DNA of 64,000 nucleotides from Paraburkholderia bannensis NBRC 103871 (GCF_000685015.1 NZ_BAYA01000027.1:1-64000), one strand, 5' to 3'; positions 8,292-20,499 are shown, counted from the stretch's first letter. The notes: generated from the sequence alone by a model not told the origin. A program made the numbers and translations.

Positions 8292-9371
8292 ATGAATCGG
8301 GGATGTGTTGGGGTGACATCGAACAACATGGGTAACGGCGCGGTTAAGGCGGGAGCGGCTAAGGCGACGCAGGCGAAACGAATGAAGGTGCGCACGATGA
8401 CGGCGGTCGTCGCACTGGCGATGGCGAAGATCGCCAGCGCGCAGACGGCGGCGCCCGTGGCGGCTTCGGACGCAGCGGCAACGCAGGCCACGCAGCCGGG
8501 GCAACAACTGCCCGCCGTGGTGGTGAAGGGCTCGCGCGACGCGGAAACGGCCACCGGCCCGGTGGTCGGCTACGTGGCCAAACGCAGCGAAGCCGGCACC
8601 AAGACCGACACGCCGATCATCAAGGTGCCGCAGGCGATCTCGGTCGTCACGCGCGACCAGATGGACGTGCAGGGCGCGCAAAGCGTCGCCCAGGCGCTGC
8701 GCTACACCTCGGGCATCAACCCGGAACAGCGCGGCACCAACACCGATTCGCTCGAATACCTCTACGCGCGCGGCTTCCTCGTCGACGAGTTCTGGAACGG
8801 GCTGCGCACACCGGGCCCGAACGGCGGCTTCGGCTACAACGTGACGAGCTTCGATCCGTACATGTTCGAGCGCATCGAACTGCTGCACGGCCCGGCTTCG
8901 GTGCTGTACGGCCAGGGCTCGCCGGGCGGCACGGTCAATCTCGTGAGCAAGATGCCCACCGACACGCCGTACCACGAAATCGGCGCGCAGACTGGCAGCT
9001 ACGGCCGCATCCAGGGCTTCTTCGACATGAGCGGGCCGATCGACAAGGACGGCAAGGTGCTCTATCGCCTGACCGCCGACGGCTTCAACACCGGCACGCA
9101 GACCGATTACGTGAACCAGCAGCGTTTCTCGATCGCGCCGACCATCCAGTTCCGCCCGAGCAAGGACACCACGTTCACGATCTTCGCGAACTACCAGACG
9201 GATCCGGAAGCGGGCATCTACAACTCGGTGCCCTACACCTGGAAAAGCCGCAGCGAATATCCGGGCGAGCCGACCTGGGACAGCTTCCGCAAGACACAGG
9301 AATCGATCGGCTATCAGTTCGAGCATCGCTTTAACGACGTCTGGTCGGTCAAGCAGAGCTATCGCTTCATG
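8292..9371 (+). pseudogene. TonB-dependent siderophore receptor, 5' half only
   Basis: About 360 residues of a ferric-siderophore outer-membrane receptor: a signal peptide (ending near ASAQ), TonB-box region (LPAVVVKG), plug domain (ISVVTRDQMDVQGAQSVAQA, IELLHGPASVLYGQGSPGG, TVNLVSKMP) and the first barrel strands up to WSVKQSYRFM. After that point the frame runs on to 9590 but encodes only the antisense of tssC, so the last roughly 350 residues of the barrel, including the terminal aromatic, are missing. It cannot form a full barrel. The ATG at 8292 is preferred to a GTG at 8283. Divergent AraC gene and Fur-like site point to former siderophore uptake. An assembly misjoin would give the same picture. 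Confidence 0.8.
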
Positions 9372-10411
9372 CGGTTCTTCGAGAGTTCCGCTTCGCGGCG
9401 ATCCGAGATGGCGATTTCCGTCGGGCACTTCATGTCGACACCACCGTCGTCTGTCGGGAACGTGTGGCAGGGCAGGTTGTCCACCGTGCCGCCCGATTCC
9501 ACACCGCGGATCAGCGAACACCAGCCGTACGCCTTGAACGAGCGGTTGATGTTCACGCCCATTGCGTACGCAGCGTTGGCCCAAGCGTAGTTGCGGTGAT
9601 CCGGGCCGTTGGTGTTTTCCTCGAAGTCGAATTCGTCGACCGGGTTCGTGCGCGCGCCGTACGGCAAACGCGACAGGAAGCGCGGCATCGCGAGGCCGAT
9701 GTAGCGTGCGTCCTCGCTGTTGCGCAACGAATTCCACGGTGCATATTCGAGGTTCTGGTTAAAGATCTTCGAGAGATCGCGCGGATTGGCCAGTTCCTGC
9801 CATGACTCCATCTGCAGCACGGAGGGCGAGGCGCCGGAGATGAACGGCGTGTGCGCCGACGCCGCGATCTTCGCGATTGAGCCCAGCAGGTCGACGTCAG
9901 CCGGCGTGTGATCGAAGTAGTAATCGGCCACCAGGCAGCCGTACGGTTCGCCGCCGAGCTGGCCATACTCCTCTTCGTAAATCTGCTTGAAGAGCGGGCT
10001 CTGATCCCATGCCAGTCCCTTGTAGCGCTTCATCGTGCGGCGCAGCTCTTCCTTCGACACGTCCATGAAGCGGATCTTCAGGCGTTCATCCGTCTCGGTA
10101 TTCGAGACGAGGTGATGCAGGCCGCGCCATCCCGACTCCAGCTTCTGGAAATCAGAGTGATGGATGATCAGGTTGATCTGCTCGGAGAGCTTGTGGTCGA
10201 TCTGCGAAATGATCGCCTCGATGCTCTTGTAAGCGTCGTCGCTGATGGTGATGGACTGTGCCAGTGCCTGCTCGGCAAGCGTGCGCACGGCGTAGTCGAC
10301 TGCCTCCCGTGCCTCGGAGGTCTTCGGACGAAACTCCTGCTCGAGAAGCTTCGAGAAGACATCCGGTGAATGTGTGCTGCGACTGGCCTGGTGTGCCTGC
10401 TGTGCTTCCAT
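9359..10411 (-). pseudogene. tssC: Type VI sheath protein TssC, 3'-truncated
   Basis: 350 residues closely matching TssC (VipB/ImpC), the large subunit of the contractile T6SS sheath: the N-terminal VDYAVRTLAEQAL region, SGWRGLHHLVSNTETDERLKIR, KEELRRTMKRY, FKQIYEEEYGQLGGEPYG, and the CPTEIAISDRREAELSKN block. Family members run to about 495 residues. Here the match stops at SKN, followed by four foreign residues and a stop exactly at the junction with the TonB receptor. The missing C-terminal end contains sheath-assembly strands, so a working sheath from this copy is unlikely. Third gene of a clpV-tssB-tssC unit. Confidence 0.85.
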
Positions 10412-10480
10412 GATTTTCCTTCGTTATCCTGTTTAAATGAAAAGCATTTCGACGCGCTGTTGGCGTGAACCCCGGGGAAT

Positions 10481-11017
10481 TCAGCCAGCCGGAGTTTCTG
10501 CGTTCGAGTCGTTTTCGATCACGGGCTTAGGTGCAGCAGCAAGCGAGCGCAGCAGCGCCGGATCCGCGAGCAGCTTGTTGATAAGCGATTCGGCTCCCGA
10601 CTTGCCGTCCATGTAGGTCTGCAGGTTGGCGAGCTGCGTGCGTGCGGCGAGCAGTTCGCTGAGCGGCCCCACCTTCCTGGCGACCGCCGCAGGCGAGAAG
10701 TCCTCGATGCTCTCGAATGTCATGTCCACCAAGAGCTGACCTTCACCCGTGAGCGTGTTCTGTACCGCGAAGGCTGCACGCGGCTTGATGGCCTTCATGC
10801 GCTCATCGAAATTGTCGATGTCGATATCGAGGAAGCGGCGATCCGCAACGGCGGGCAGCGGCTCGACTGGCTTACCAGACAGATCGGCGAGCACACCCAT
10901 GACGAAAGGCAGCTCGACCTTCTTCTCCGAACCGTAGACCTCGACGTCGTACTCGATCTGCACACGCGGGGCGCGGTTGCGCCCGATGAACTTCTGCGAA
11001 TTGTTGGTGACTGACAT
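10481..11017 (-). CDS. tssB: Type VI sheath protein TssB
   Basis: 178 residues matching TssB (VipA/ImpB), the small sheath subunit that pairs with TssC: SQKFIGRNRAPRVQIEYDVE at the start, ELPFVMGVLADLSG, the RFLDIDIDNFDERM block, and FESIEDFSPAAVARKV. The ATG at 11017 has a gga-type ribosome site (acggagtcc) upstream and matches the family start MS-x-x-x-SQKFI. It lies 31 bp after clpV and 69 bp before tssC, so the three are probably one transcript. Complete in itself, but its partner TssC is truncated. Confidence 0.92.
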   Translation of the reverse strand: MSVTNNSQKFIGRNRAPRVQIEYDVEVYGSEKKVELPFVMGVLADLSGKPVEPLPAVADRRFLDIDIDNFDERMKAIKPRAAFAVQNTLTGEGQLLVDMTFESIEDFSPAAVARKVGPLSELLAARTQLANLQTYMDGKSGAESLINKLLADPALLRSLAAAPKPVIENDSNAETPAG

Positions 11018-11048
11018 GCATGGACTCCGTAGGCGTGGATAGGGCCGA

Positions 11049-13748
<2,700 letters not shown>

Positions 13749-14347
13749 GGCTTTTGACTTGTATGGAACCGCTTTTTTGATAGATAGCTGATCCGTCAAC
13801 TCACACTACAAATGCGTCAGACCATCTTCCTTTAAGCTTGAACTGATACTAAAAAAATTTCATTTCTGTAAACGTTCGCTTTGGCGTCGTGATTGAAACG
13901 CGATTATCAACAGCAATCTGCCACCACGTCAAATCTGTCGCGGCGATCGTACGCCTATGATTTATCGTTATCTGAACGCAAACATTCATTCGAATCTAAA
14001 ATTGAGAATTCGTAAATTTGACTTACCTCAATGTGCAGTTAAATCGTTAGGGATAGGAAAAAATACTTTCATGGATGAAAGAAGATCTTTCCGCCATGAT
14101 GGGTCGCTAAACCCTACTAAATAATCAGATTGTTTTTCGGATTTATCTTGGTCGAATTTTTTAGCAAGTCACTATTGCTGGATTTTTCACCTGAACAGGA
14201 GATGTGATGGATCATGCCATGGATTGTGGCGTGTAGACATAAGCGCGGCATTGTGTGTTAATCGCTCAAAGTCTCTGAGCTGTACTTAATGCCTCAGACA
14301 TCAAGGCCTTGCGGGTACGAGCCAAATGTTGGCCGGTGGATCAGCTT
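13749..14347. other. A/T-rich divergent intergenic region of the T6SS cluster
   Basis: About 600 bp without a supportable gene, clearly richer in A/T than its surroundings, between leftward clpV and the rightward tagK-like/tagJ/tssE genes. It should hold the promoters of both units. I see several A/T-rich runs but no confident sigma-54 or sigma-70 pair. Confidence 0.6.
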
Positions 14348-15046
14348 ATGTGGATAACCAGGTGGTTGCGCAGTAAGTCGATGGGTATCGATCGCATCGA
14401 AGAACCAACGGGTTTGTCGCAGCCTGCTGGCGATATCGGGAATACAGCCCGAACAGATGCCAGTCGCAGCCTGCATCGCGGGCGGGAGGATGCATACCCG
14501 CGCGCTGGCCGGGAAGAACATGACGCCCCGATCTTTGATCTTCTCGGCTCACACCTCGGAGATCACGGCCAGGATTTCTATCCAGCAGCTGACCAGCATG
14601 TGCCGCAGTCGACTTCTATTGATGGCAGCGGTCTGATGGGTACGCTTTACGTCCACTATTGCAAGGCACTCGATGCACCACAGTCCCTGATGAGCGGGGC
14701 GTGGGTGTCGTCAACACCGTCCCTGCCACTCAGCACATCTACCCATGAGCACGACCCGACATGGGATAGCCACGCAGGCGGTGCAATCAGCGGACTCTTT
14801 CCGGACATCGAACGGGTAGATCAGGCGTTCGGCCGGCTCGGCATAGGAGAAGCACTGGATCTCGGCGGTGACGATGGTGTTCCGGAAATCCTGAGACTTT
14901 TTGCACCACCCGAATACAGCGCAAAACCGCACGGCGAGCCGGTACGACCACCGGCCTTGACGCAGCGTGAGCACCATACCCTGGCGATTGACAGCCCGCT
15001 CACAGAACTGAATGGCTCCGCCGGACAAACCAACAATCATTCATGA
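14348..15046 (+). CDS. T6SS-associated protein, TagK-like C-terminal region
   Basis: The reading frame ends with a region (GLFPDIERVDQAFGRLGIGE, then VPEILRLFAPPEYSA and PALTQREHHTLAIDSPL) that resembles the C-terminus of T6SS accessory proteins I know as TagK in Burkholderia. Its stop overlaps the tagJ start by 4 nt (ATGA), which supports it being a real operon member. The first about 90 residues do not look like the FHA domain expected at the N-terminus, so the gene may be 5'-truncated, frameshifted or start further in. The ATG at 14348 is a guess; a TTG at 14309 is also in frame. Confidence 0.45.
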   Translation: MWITRWLRSKSMGIDRIEEPTGLSQPAGDIGNTARTDASRSLHRGREDAYPRAGREEHDAPIFDLLGSHLGDHGQDFYPAADQHVPQSTSIDGSGLMGTLYVHYCKALDAPQSLMSGAWVSSTPSLPLSTSTHEHDPTWDSHAGGAISGLFPDIERVDQAFGRLGIGEALDLGGDDGVPEILRLFAPPEYSAKPHGEPVRPPALTQREHHTLAIDSPLTELNGSAGQTNNHS

Positions 15047-15924
15047 CCGATTCCGCAGAAACACACCTGTCTCAACATCTGACAAGCCAACCAGCCATTG
15101 CGGAGCGGATTGCCGCCACCGAGTCGCTGGTGCGGCAGCACCCAGGCGATGCGTCGCATCGATGGGCGCTTTTCCAGTGGTTGTGCATCTGCAGTGAATG
15201 GGAGCGCGCGATGCGTCAGCTCCAGGTCTTTGGCCAGCTCAACCCCGCTGGTCTTCCGCTGGTACAGGCCTATCGTGATCTCGTGAGGGCCGAGCGCTGG
15301 CGCGAAGACGTGATGCTGGGACGCAGGCCGCCTGGCTTTGTGCTGGACGACATACCGGCATGGATGCAGGGGATGATCAATGCACTGGAGCTGACTGCGC
15401 GCGGCGAAGACGCCGCTGCGGATAGCGTGCGCGAGCAGGCACTTGATACCGCGCCATCGACGTCGGGCCACGCGGGTGACACAAGCTTCGACTGGATCGC
15501 TGATAGTGATTCACGTCTGGGTACGGTGTACGAAATCATGACCGCAGGATCCTATCGCTGGCTGCCGCTGGATGACATTGCGACATGGACAATTTCCGCG
15601 CCCACGGCACTGATTGATCTGGTCTGGGCACCCTGCACAGTCACGCTCCGCGATGGGACGCTCGTGCACGGATTCACACCTTCGCGCTATCCGTTGCCCG
15701 CATCGCTGCCTGGTTCAGACTATGTGGCGGGCAACGATCGGGATGTCCTGCACCTGGGATGTCAGACTGTGTGGCATGAAACCGGGCGCACAGGTGTAAT
15801 CGCGCAGGGTCGCAAGTGCTGGACAACGAGTGCCGGGGATGTCGGACTGTTCGACTGGCTCACGTGCAGCCTTGTCACTGCGCAACGACTGGCAGCGACT
15901 CAACCGGCGACGATCCCGCAATGA
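15043..15924 (+). CDS. tagJ: T6SS accessory protein TagJ (ImpE family)
   Basis: 293 residues of the ImpE/TagJ family, a T6SS accessory that binds the N-terminus of TssB and may help ClpV-driven sheath recycling. The N-terminal half is TPR-like (AATESLVRQHPGDASHRWALFQWLCICSEWERA) and the C-terminal half has the ImpE block DSRLGTVYEIMTAGSYRWLP, WTISAPTALIDLVW and the GLFDWLTCSL-like end. The start overlaps the upstream gene by 4 nt and its stop overlaps tssE by 4 nt, so translation is probably coupled. Confidence 0.88.
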   Translation: MTDSAETHLSQHLTSQPAIAERIAATESLVRQHPGDASHRWALFQWLCICSEWERAMRQLQVFGQLNPAGLPLVQAYRDLVRAERWREDVMLGRRPPGFVLDDIPAWMQGMINALELTARGEDAAADSVREQALDTAPSTSGHAGDTSFDWIADSDSRLGTVYEIMTAGSYRWLPLDDIATWTISAPTALIDLVWAPCTVTLRDGTLVHGFTPSRYPLPASLPGSDYVAGNDRDVLHLGCQTVWHETGRTGVIAQGRKCWTTSAGDVGLFDWLTCSLVTAQRLAATQPATIPQ

Positions 15925-16463
15925 GACGACGCAAACACGACGTCATACAGCCTGCGGATACGCGACGCCGTCAGGACAACTATCTGATGCCCACGCTGCT
16001 TGACCGGCTGTCCGATCCCGCACCGCACCGGCTGCATGAGAGCCCTGGCGAATATGCCATGACGCGCAACCAGATGCGCGACATCATCCAGCGTGACCTG
16101 GCTTACCTGCTCAATACGGCAAATCTGGGTGACACGCTGGACGTCTCGCAGTACCCGCTGGCTGCCGCCTCAGTGATCAACTATGGCGTTCCTCCTCTGG
16201 CGGGAACGCATGTCGTCAGCCGTAAGTGGGAAGATATCCAGCGTGAAATACGCAAGGCAATTCTCAATTTCGAACATCGCCTGATCCCTGATGCGCTAGT
16301 GATTGAGCGGCTCGAAGGCGAGGGGGGCGGCCATTACGGGGATCTGTCTTTCGAGATCCGCGGCATGATCCGGATGGATCCCTATCCACTGGAATTCATG
16401 GTTCAAAGCACGCTCGATCTCCAGACAAGCCAGATCCACGCGACATCAAAGCGGATGGGCTGA
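15921..16463 (+). CDS. tssE: T6SS baseplate protein TssE (gp25-like)
   Basis: 180 residues of the gp25/TssE family, a baseplate wedge component that contacts the sheath. Family features are the PTLLDRLSD segment, the RDLAYLLNTANL helix, SVINYGVPPLAG, and the acidic-basic stretch IRKAILNFEHRLIPDALVI containing the E-x-R signature (FEHRL). Start ATG at 15921 overlaps the tagJ stop (ATGA). The protein looks complete. Confidence 0.9.
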   Translation: MRRRKHDVIQPADTRRRQDNYLMPTLLDRLSDPAPHRLHESPGEYAMTRNQMRDIIQRDLAYLLNTANLGDTLDVSQYPLAAASVINYGVPPLAGTHVVSRKWEDIQREIRKAILNFEHRLIPDALVIERLEGEGGGHYGDLSFEIRGMIRMDPYPLEFMVQSTLDLQTSQIHATSKRMG

Positions 16464-16552
16464 ATGTCCATCTGGTCTTTTCCTGATCCCTGCGTTGCCA
16501 TCGCCATAACAGGCATGTCGGTCGCGTCTACCCGAAAAACAGAGTGCCCTGT

Positions 16553-18448
16553 ATGGATTCACGGCTGCTGGATTATTACACCGCTGAGCTAGGCCGTCTG
16601 CGCGAACACGCGGCAGGTTTCGCGCGGCAACACCCAGCGATCGCAGCACGTCTTGGTGCGCCGGAACCTGAAACAGTCGACCCTTACGTCGAGTTCCTGA
16701 TTGATGCGTTCTGCCAGATGGCCGCGCGCATGCGGGTCAAACTTGACACCGAATTTCCGCGGTTTGCGGCACGACTGCTGGAGAGTTTCTACCCGGGTTA
16801 TCTCGCGCCCACGCCTTCTATCTCAGTGGCCCGTGTCTACCCGCGTCAGGCAGGCAACCACTATCCGGCGGGCTACAGCCTGCCCCGTGGCACGATGTTC
16901 ACGTCGCGCGTCGCACGTGACGAAAAGACGGCCTGTCAATTTCGAAGCGCACAGGACGTCGTCCTGTATCCCCTGGAAATCAGTGATGTCCGGCTCACCG
17001 GAATCCCGGCTGACATAACCGGGCTTGAGCGCTACGTCGCGCCGCAGCGCTACGTCCGTGGTGCCATGCGCATGCGGTTGCGCACAACCGATGGCACCAA
17101 CATCGCAGATCTTCCGGGACTGGAGCGTTTGCCCATTTACCTGTGTGGCGACGAACCTATCGCATCGCACCTCTTTGAATTGCTGCATGCTGCCAGTGTG
17201 GGTACGGTCATCGGGGAGCCTGCTGGATCTGGCGCGACTGGTCAGGCGGGTGGGGTAGCCGGTGGTTCGATCGCTCATGAAGGGCTTGGCATTGGCCAGG
17301 GGCTGTTGCCGCTGACCTGGTCAAAGTTTCACGGACACAATCTCCTTCGCGAGTATTTCGCATGCCCGAGCCGATTCTACTTTTTTACGTTGACCGGGCT
17401 TGCTGACGGGTTCCGGCGCGTCCACGCGCGTGAGGTTGAAATCGTCGTGCTACTCGACCAGCCCACAGACCGGCTGGCCAGTCGGGTGGATGCGTCACGG
17501 ATGGCGCTGTTTTGCACGCCTGTGGTCAATCTCTTCCGCCGGCGTACCGACCAGTTCGAAATCTCGCCAGGTGGTACGGATACCCTGCTGGCCTCATCCC
17601 GCCTCGATCCTCTCGACTATGAGGTCTTTGCCATCGAGCGTGTTACCGCACAGCAAACCCCCACCTCGACTGGCGTCGAGTTCCGGCCAATGTTTGAAAC
17701 CCTGAACCGGGACAAGGGCAATTACGGTCGCCACTTCGCGTTGCGGCGCGAACAGCGTTGCGCATCTGACGCCGCACGACAAAGCGGCACGCGTACCGCC
17801 TATATCGGCACGGAGACATTCGTCTCGCTCGTCGACCAGCATGATGCCCCGTGGAATGGCACATTGCGCTACCTGAGCGCTGACGCGTGGGTGACAAACC
17901 GCGACCTGCCCATGCTGGTTCCAAGAGACGGGGTTGACGATCTGGACGTGGATCTGGAAGGCGCACAGGAGGCCATCCGGTCGGTAGGGCTTGTCCGTCC
18001 CCCCAGTCTGCCCCGACAACCCGATGCCGGCCAGCGTATCGCATGGCAATTGATCAGGCATCTGAATTTCAACTATGTGCCGATCCGGAACATGGATCAT
18101 CGCGTCGGCGGCCGCAACATACGTGACCTCCTGCGACTGTTTCTCGGGCGCGGCGACATTCGTGGGCAGCGCCAGGTGGAAGGCCTGATTGGTGTGGAAA
18201 CCCGCGCGACCGAGCTCATGCTCGAGGACAGTCGACCCTTGATGTTTGGCCGCAGCGTTGCGACCGTCCTGACAGTCGACGAAACCGGCTTCTCCGGGAC
18301 AAGTCCCTGGCTTCTGGGTCTGATGCTCGAGCATTTTCTGGCCCACCATTCGTCGACCAGTGCGTATTCCCAGACCGAGCTGCACTCCATGCAACGCGGA
18401 ATGATTGCCCGCTGGCCCGCACGCGTTGCGCCGTCGGGCCATGCCTGA
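16553..18448 (+). CDS. tssF: T6SS baseplate protein TssF
   Basis: About 631 residues of TssF (ImpG/VasA), a baseplate wedge subunit. It starts with the hallmark LLDYYTAELGRLREHAAGFARQHP, then DPYVEFLIDAFCQMAARM and LDTEFPRFAARLLESFYPGY. The middle has the LRDYFACPSRF-like block LREYFACPSRFYFF, and the C-terminus SETD-like VGVETRATELML. The ATG at 16553 is favoured over a GTG at 16544. TssF normally works with TssG, whose gene usually overlaps the tssF end. Here tssA follows after 26 bp instead and tssG is absent from the window. Confidence 0.92.
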   Translation: MDSRLLDYYTAELGRLREHAAGFARQHPAIAARLGAPEPETVDPYVEFLIDAFCQMAARMRVKLDTEFPRFAARLLESFYPGYLAPTPSISVARVYPRQAGNHYPAGYSLPRGTMFTSRVARDEKTACQFRSAQDVVLYPLEISDVRLTGIPADITGLERYVAPQRYVRGAMRMRLRTTDGTNIADLPGLERLPIYLCGDEPIASHLFELLHAASVGTVIGEPAGSGATGQAGGVAGGSIAHEGLGIGQGLLPLTWSKFHGHNLLREYFACPSRFYFFTLTGLADGFRRVHAREVEIVVLLDQPTDRLASRVDASRMALFCTPVVNLFRRRTDQFEISPGGTDTLLASSRLDPLDYEVFAIERVTAQQTPTSTGVEFRPMFETLNRDKGNYGRHFALRREQRCASDAARQSGTRTAYIGTETFVSLVDQHDAPWNGTLRYLSADAWVTNRDLPMLVPRDGVDDLDVDLEGAQEAIRSVGLVRPPSLPRQPDAGQRIAWQLIRHLNFNYVPIRNMDHRVGGRNIRDLLRLFLGRGDIRGQRQVEGLIGVETRATELMLEDSRPLMFGRSVATVLTVDETGFSGTSPWLLGLMLEHFLAHHSSTSAYSQTELHSMQRGMIARWPARVAPSGHA

Positions 18449-18474
18449 TTCACCGATTAACCAGGAAGACCACC

Positions 18475-19578
18475 ATGAGCCGCGAGAAGCGCAAGGACAC
18501 ACAGAAAACAGTAACGTCGCCTCTCACGCATGACTGGATGGTTCCGGTCGAAGACGCGCTTCCGTGCGGGAAAGACCTGGAGTACGACCCCGAGTTTGTG
18601 GTGCTGGGTGCCGCGCTCGCCACTCGCGCAGATGCGCAGTATGGTGACTTCGTCGGCGCGCCAGACCCCGTCAGCTGGACCGACGTGGAACGCGATTGCC
18701 GGCGCCTGATGATGCGCAGCAAGGACATGCGGCTGGCCATCCTGTACACGCGCTGCTGCACGCGTACAAGAGCGGCGGCAGGACTGGCCGAAGGTCTGGC
18801 ACTGCTCGTCGCGTGGCTTGAGGCATGGCCAGAAAAAATCCATCCGCAGCCTGACGTAGATGAGGATCGTGACGCTGCGCTGGAAATTCGCATGAACGCC
18901 TTGCAGTCCCTGACTGACACTGACGGGCTGCTGGCCGACCTGCGGGAAATTGCACTGGCCCGTTCGACCGCCACACGGCTGCAGGTAAGAGATGTGGAGA
19001 GGGCGTTCGCGCATCCAAGAGCGGCAGATGCGCTCGCCCCTGAATCGGTCACGCGGCAGCTTGAAGAACTGCATGCGCAGCAGCCATCGCGGGTGAATGG
19101 TTTTGATGATGCGGCCAGAAGCGTCGTAGCCATCGATGCATGGTGTCATGTGCATCTCGGCGCATACATTCCCGATCTGTCTGCCCTCACCCGGTTGCTG
19201 GCCCCTCTCGTAACTGCGGTGAATGCCGTGAGTACGGTTGCAACCCCAGACGAACTCGCGATGGAGCCGGCGATGCCAATGGAAGAGAACGAGACGCAAG
19301 AGAGCCGCGAGCCTGATTCTGTTGACGCGGCCGTGCGAGCACTGGCGTTACGCGAAGACGTGGCGCCTGCCACGATACCTCCTGCGGCTGAACCCATGGA
19401 TCGACACGCAGCGCTCGGTCTTATCCAGCAGGCTCGTGCGTGGTTCGAGCGGCACGAACCCAGCAGCCCGATTCCGGTTTTGCTTCGTCGTGCAGAACAA
19501 TTCGTTGGCAAGCCATACGTTGAAGTTATCAAGGCAATTCCAGCTGACTTGCTTGTGCAATGGGAGGGCGGTCGGTAA
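18475..19578 (+). CDS. tssA: T6SS protein TssA (ImpA N-terminal domain)
   Basis: 367 residues with an ImpA_N domain in the first half (WMVPVEDALPCGKDLEYDPEF, WTDVERDCRRLMMRSKDMRL, then GLALLVAWLEAWPEKIHPQPD) and a short C-terminal TssA domain (ALGLIQQARAWFERHEPSSP, LLRRAEQFVGKPYVEVIKAI). TssA caps the growing sheath and helps recruit the baseplate. It follows tssF by 26 bp in the same direction and is probably the last gene of this unit. Its last 50 bp overlap a leftward broken frame (19529-19792). Confidence 0.9.
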   Translation: MSREKRKDTQKTVTSPLTHDWMVPVEDALPCGKDLEYDPEFVVLGAALATRADAQYGDFVGAPDPVSWTDVERDCRRLMMRSKDMRLAILYTRCCTRTRAAAGLAEGLALLVAWLEAWPEKIHPQPDVDEDRDAALEIRMNALQSLTDTDGLLADLREIALARSTATRLQVRDVERAFAHPRAADALAPESVTRQLEELHAQQPSRVNGFDDAARSVVAIDAWCHVHLGAYIPDLSALTRLLAPLVTAVNAVSTVATPDELAMEPAMPMEENETQESREPDSVDAAVRALALREDVAPATIPPAAEPMDRHAALGLIQQARAWFERHEPSSPIPVLLRRAEQFVGKPYVEVIKAIPADLLVQWEGGR

Positions 19579-19792
19579 CGAAAAGTAAATCAACAAAAAA
19601 CTGATAGCGCTCGATACGATGGGGATCGTGATTCTCCGGATACCGCTGGTACACGTCGCCAATGGCGATTTCCATCACAGAAGGGGCATCAGGCCCGCCA
19701 CCGCGCCGCCCCTGAAACTGCATCCAGAATCTCGAGCGCGCCTCCTGCTTAAAGACATTATACCGATAATGTCTAAATGACTTCCTAAAAAG
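19529..19792 (-). pseudogene. Fragment of an unidentified leftward gene at the T6SS segment edge
   Basis: A leftward open frame without a good start runs from a stop at about 19793 to a stop at 19529. Its sequence looks protein-like (FRHYRYNVFKQEARSRFW, later GDVYQRYPENHDPHRIERYQ and FFVDLLFVTDRPP), but I cannot name the family. An internal ATG at 19723 has no ribosome site at useful distance. It may be the 3' end of a gene cut by the event that set the right border of the T6SS segment, or chance. Confidence 0.3.
19753..19774. repeat. Perfect palindrome near the right edge of the T6SS segment
   Basis: Arms agacattat and ataatgtct are separated by accg. It lies just beyond tssA in unusually A/T-rich sequence and could be an operator or a recombination site. 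There is no T-run typical of a terminator. Confidence 0.45.
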
Positions 19793-20241
19793 TTAGATAT
19801 CAATCGTAATGCGTAATATTACCGAGTGAAAATAGGCGGGAGCTGGCGTCGTTCCAACGTATGCGTGCTCGGTGCTGGCGGCACACGCAAGGGAGTCGGC
19901 CCAGGTCACATGGGGGAAAACGGCAAGCGTGCAGCCACATCGGCTGCAGTCGCAGTTCAGCAAGGGAGCAGGTGGATCGGTCGAAACCGGAAGCAGGCAA
20001 TGCGGGAGAGCGTCGACGCGTGGCGCCGGTGGAGCAATAGCGGACAGGATCCTCAAGATCGCCTGGATTGATTGCTGCGTGATCGCTAAACGGCGCTTAC
20101 GGAGCGCAGCAAATGCCGCCTTCCCTGAAATCAAGAAAAGCCGCGGCGAACAACACGAATTAGATGGGCAAACGCAGCAAGGTGCATGAACACCGCGCTG
20201 GCCAGAGGCCTTGCACCTCTGCTTCCCCGCCCATATCCAAA
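19793..20241. other. Gene-poor stretch right of the T6SS segment
   Basis: About 450 bp with no supported gene. Short frames exist on both strands (for example 19793-20134 leftward) but have no recognisable domains or good starts. The first part is A/T-rich and the base composition returns to the local norm toward 20200. It may be a degraded border. Confidence 0.5.
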
Positions 20242-20499
20242 CTAAGCCTTCAGTGACTCAAGCAGCCGGTCGATCTCGCCGAGCTGTCCCTTCGACAGTT
20301 GATTGCACTGCGCGATATCGCGCAAGCGTTTGCGCCAGTAGGCAGGCGGCAAACCTAGATCGTTCATTTCTTGCGCAGACAATCGCCCGAGTACCGACTT
20401 GATATGCCGGATATCGTCATGAGCGAGCTTGAGTGAATGAGCGCCCGATAACTTCGGGCTTGCGCCGACATCTAAACCCCGTTCCGACATGATGCCCAT
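20242..20499 (-). CDS. Small conserved-looking hypothetical protein
   Basis: About 85 residues (start MGIMSERGLDVG; a second ATG is 9 nt further in). The C-terminal two-thirds is a helical block, LKLAHDDIRHIKSVLGRLSAQEM followed by DLGLPPAYWRKRLRDIA and GEIDRLLESL, with no signal peptide, cysteine pair or membrane segment. I do not recognise it. The clean start and helical periodicity make it a likely real gene. It is divergent from the IclR regulator, with a strong palindrome in the shared control region. Confidence 0.5.
   Translation of the reverse strand: MGIMSERGLDVGASPKLSGAHSLKLAHDDIRHIKSVLGRLSAQEMNDLGLPPAYWRKRLRDIAQCNQLSKGQLGEIDRLLESLKA

Noticed and set aside
8268..9737. 489-codon leftward frame over the TonB receptor remnant
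   Set aside because: Runs through the receptor and tssC in a non-coding frame; no motif.
14294..14521. Leftward 75-codon frame between clpV and the tagK-like gene
   Set aside because: Overlaps the coupled rightward T6SS gene and has no recognisable feature or ribosome site.
19793..20134. 113-codon leftward frame in the T6SS border region
   Set aside because: No convincing start, domain or homologous pattern; Pro/Cys-rich low-complexity look.
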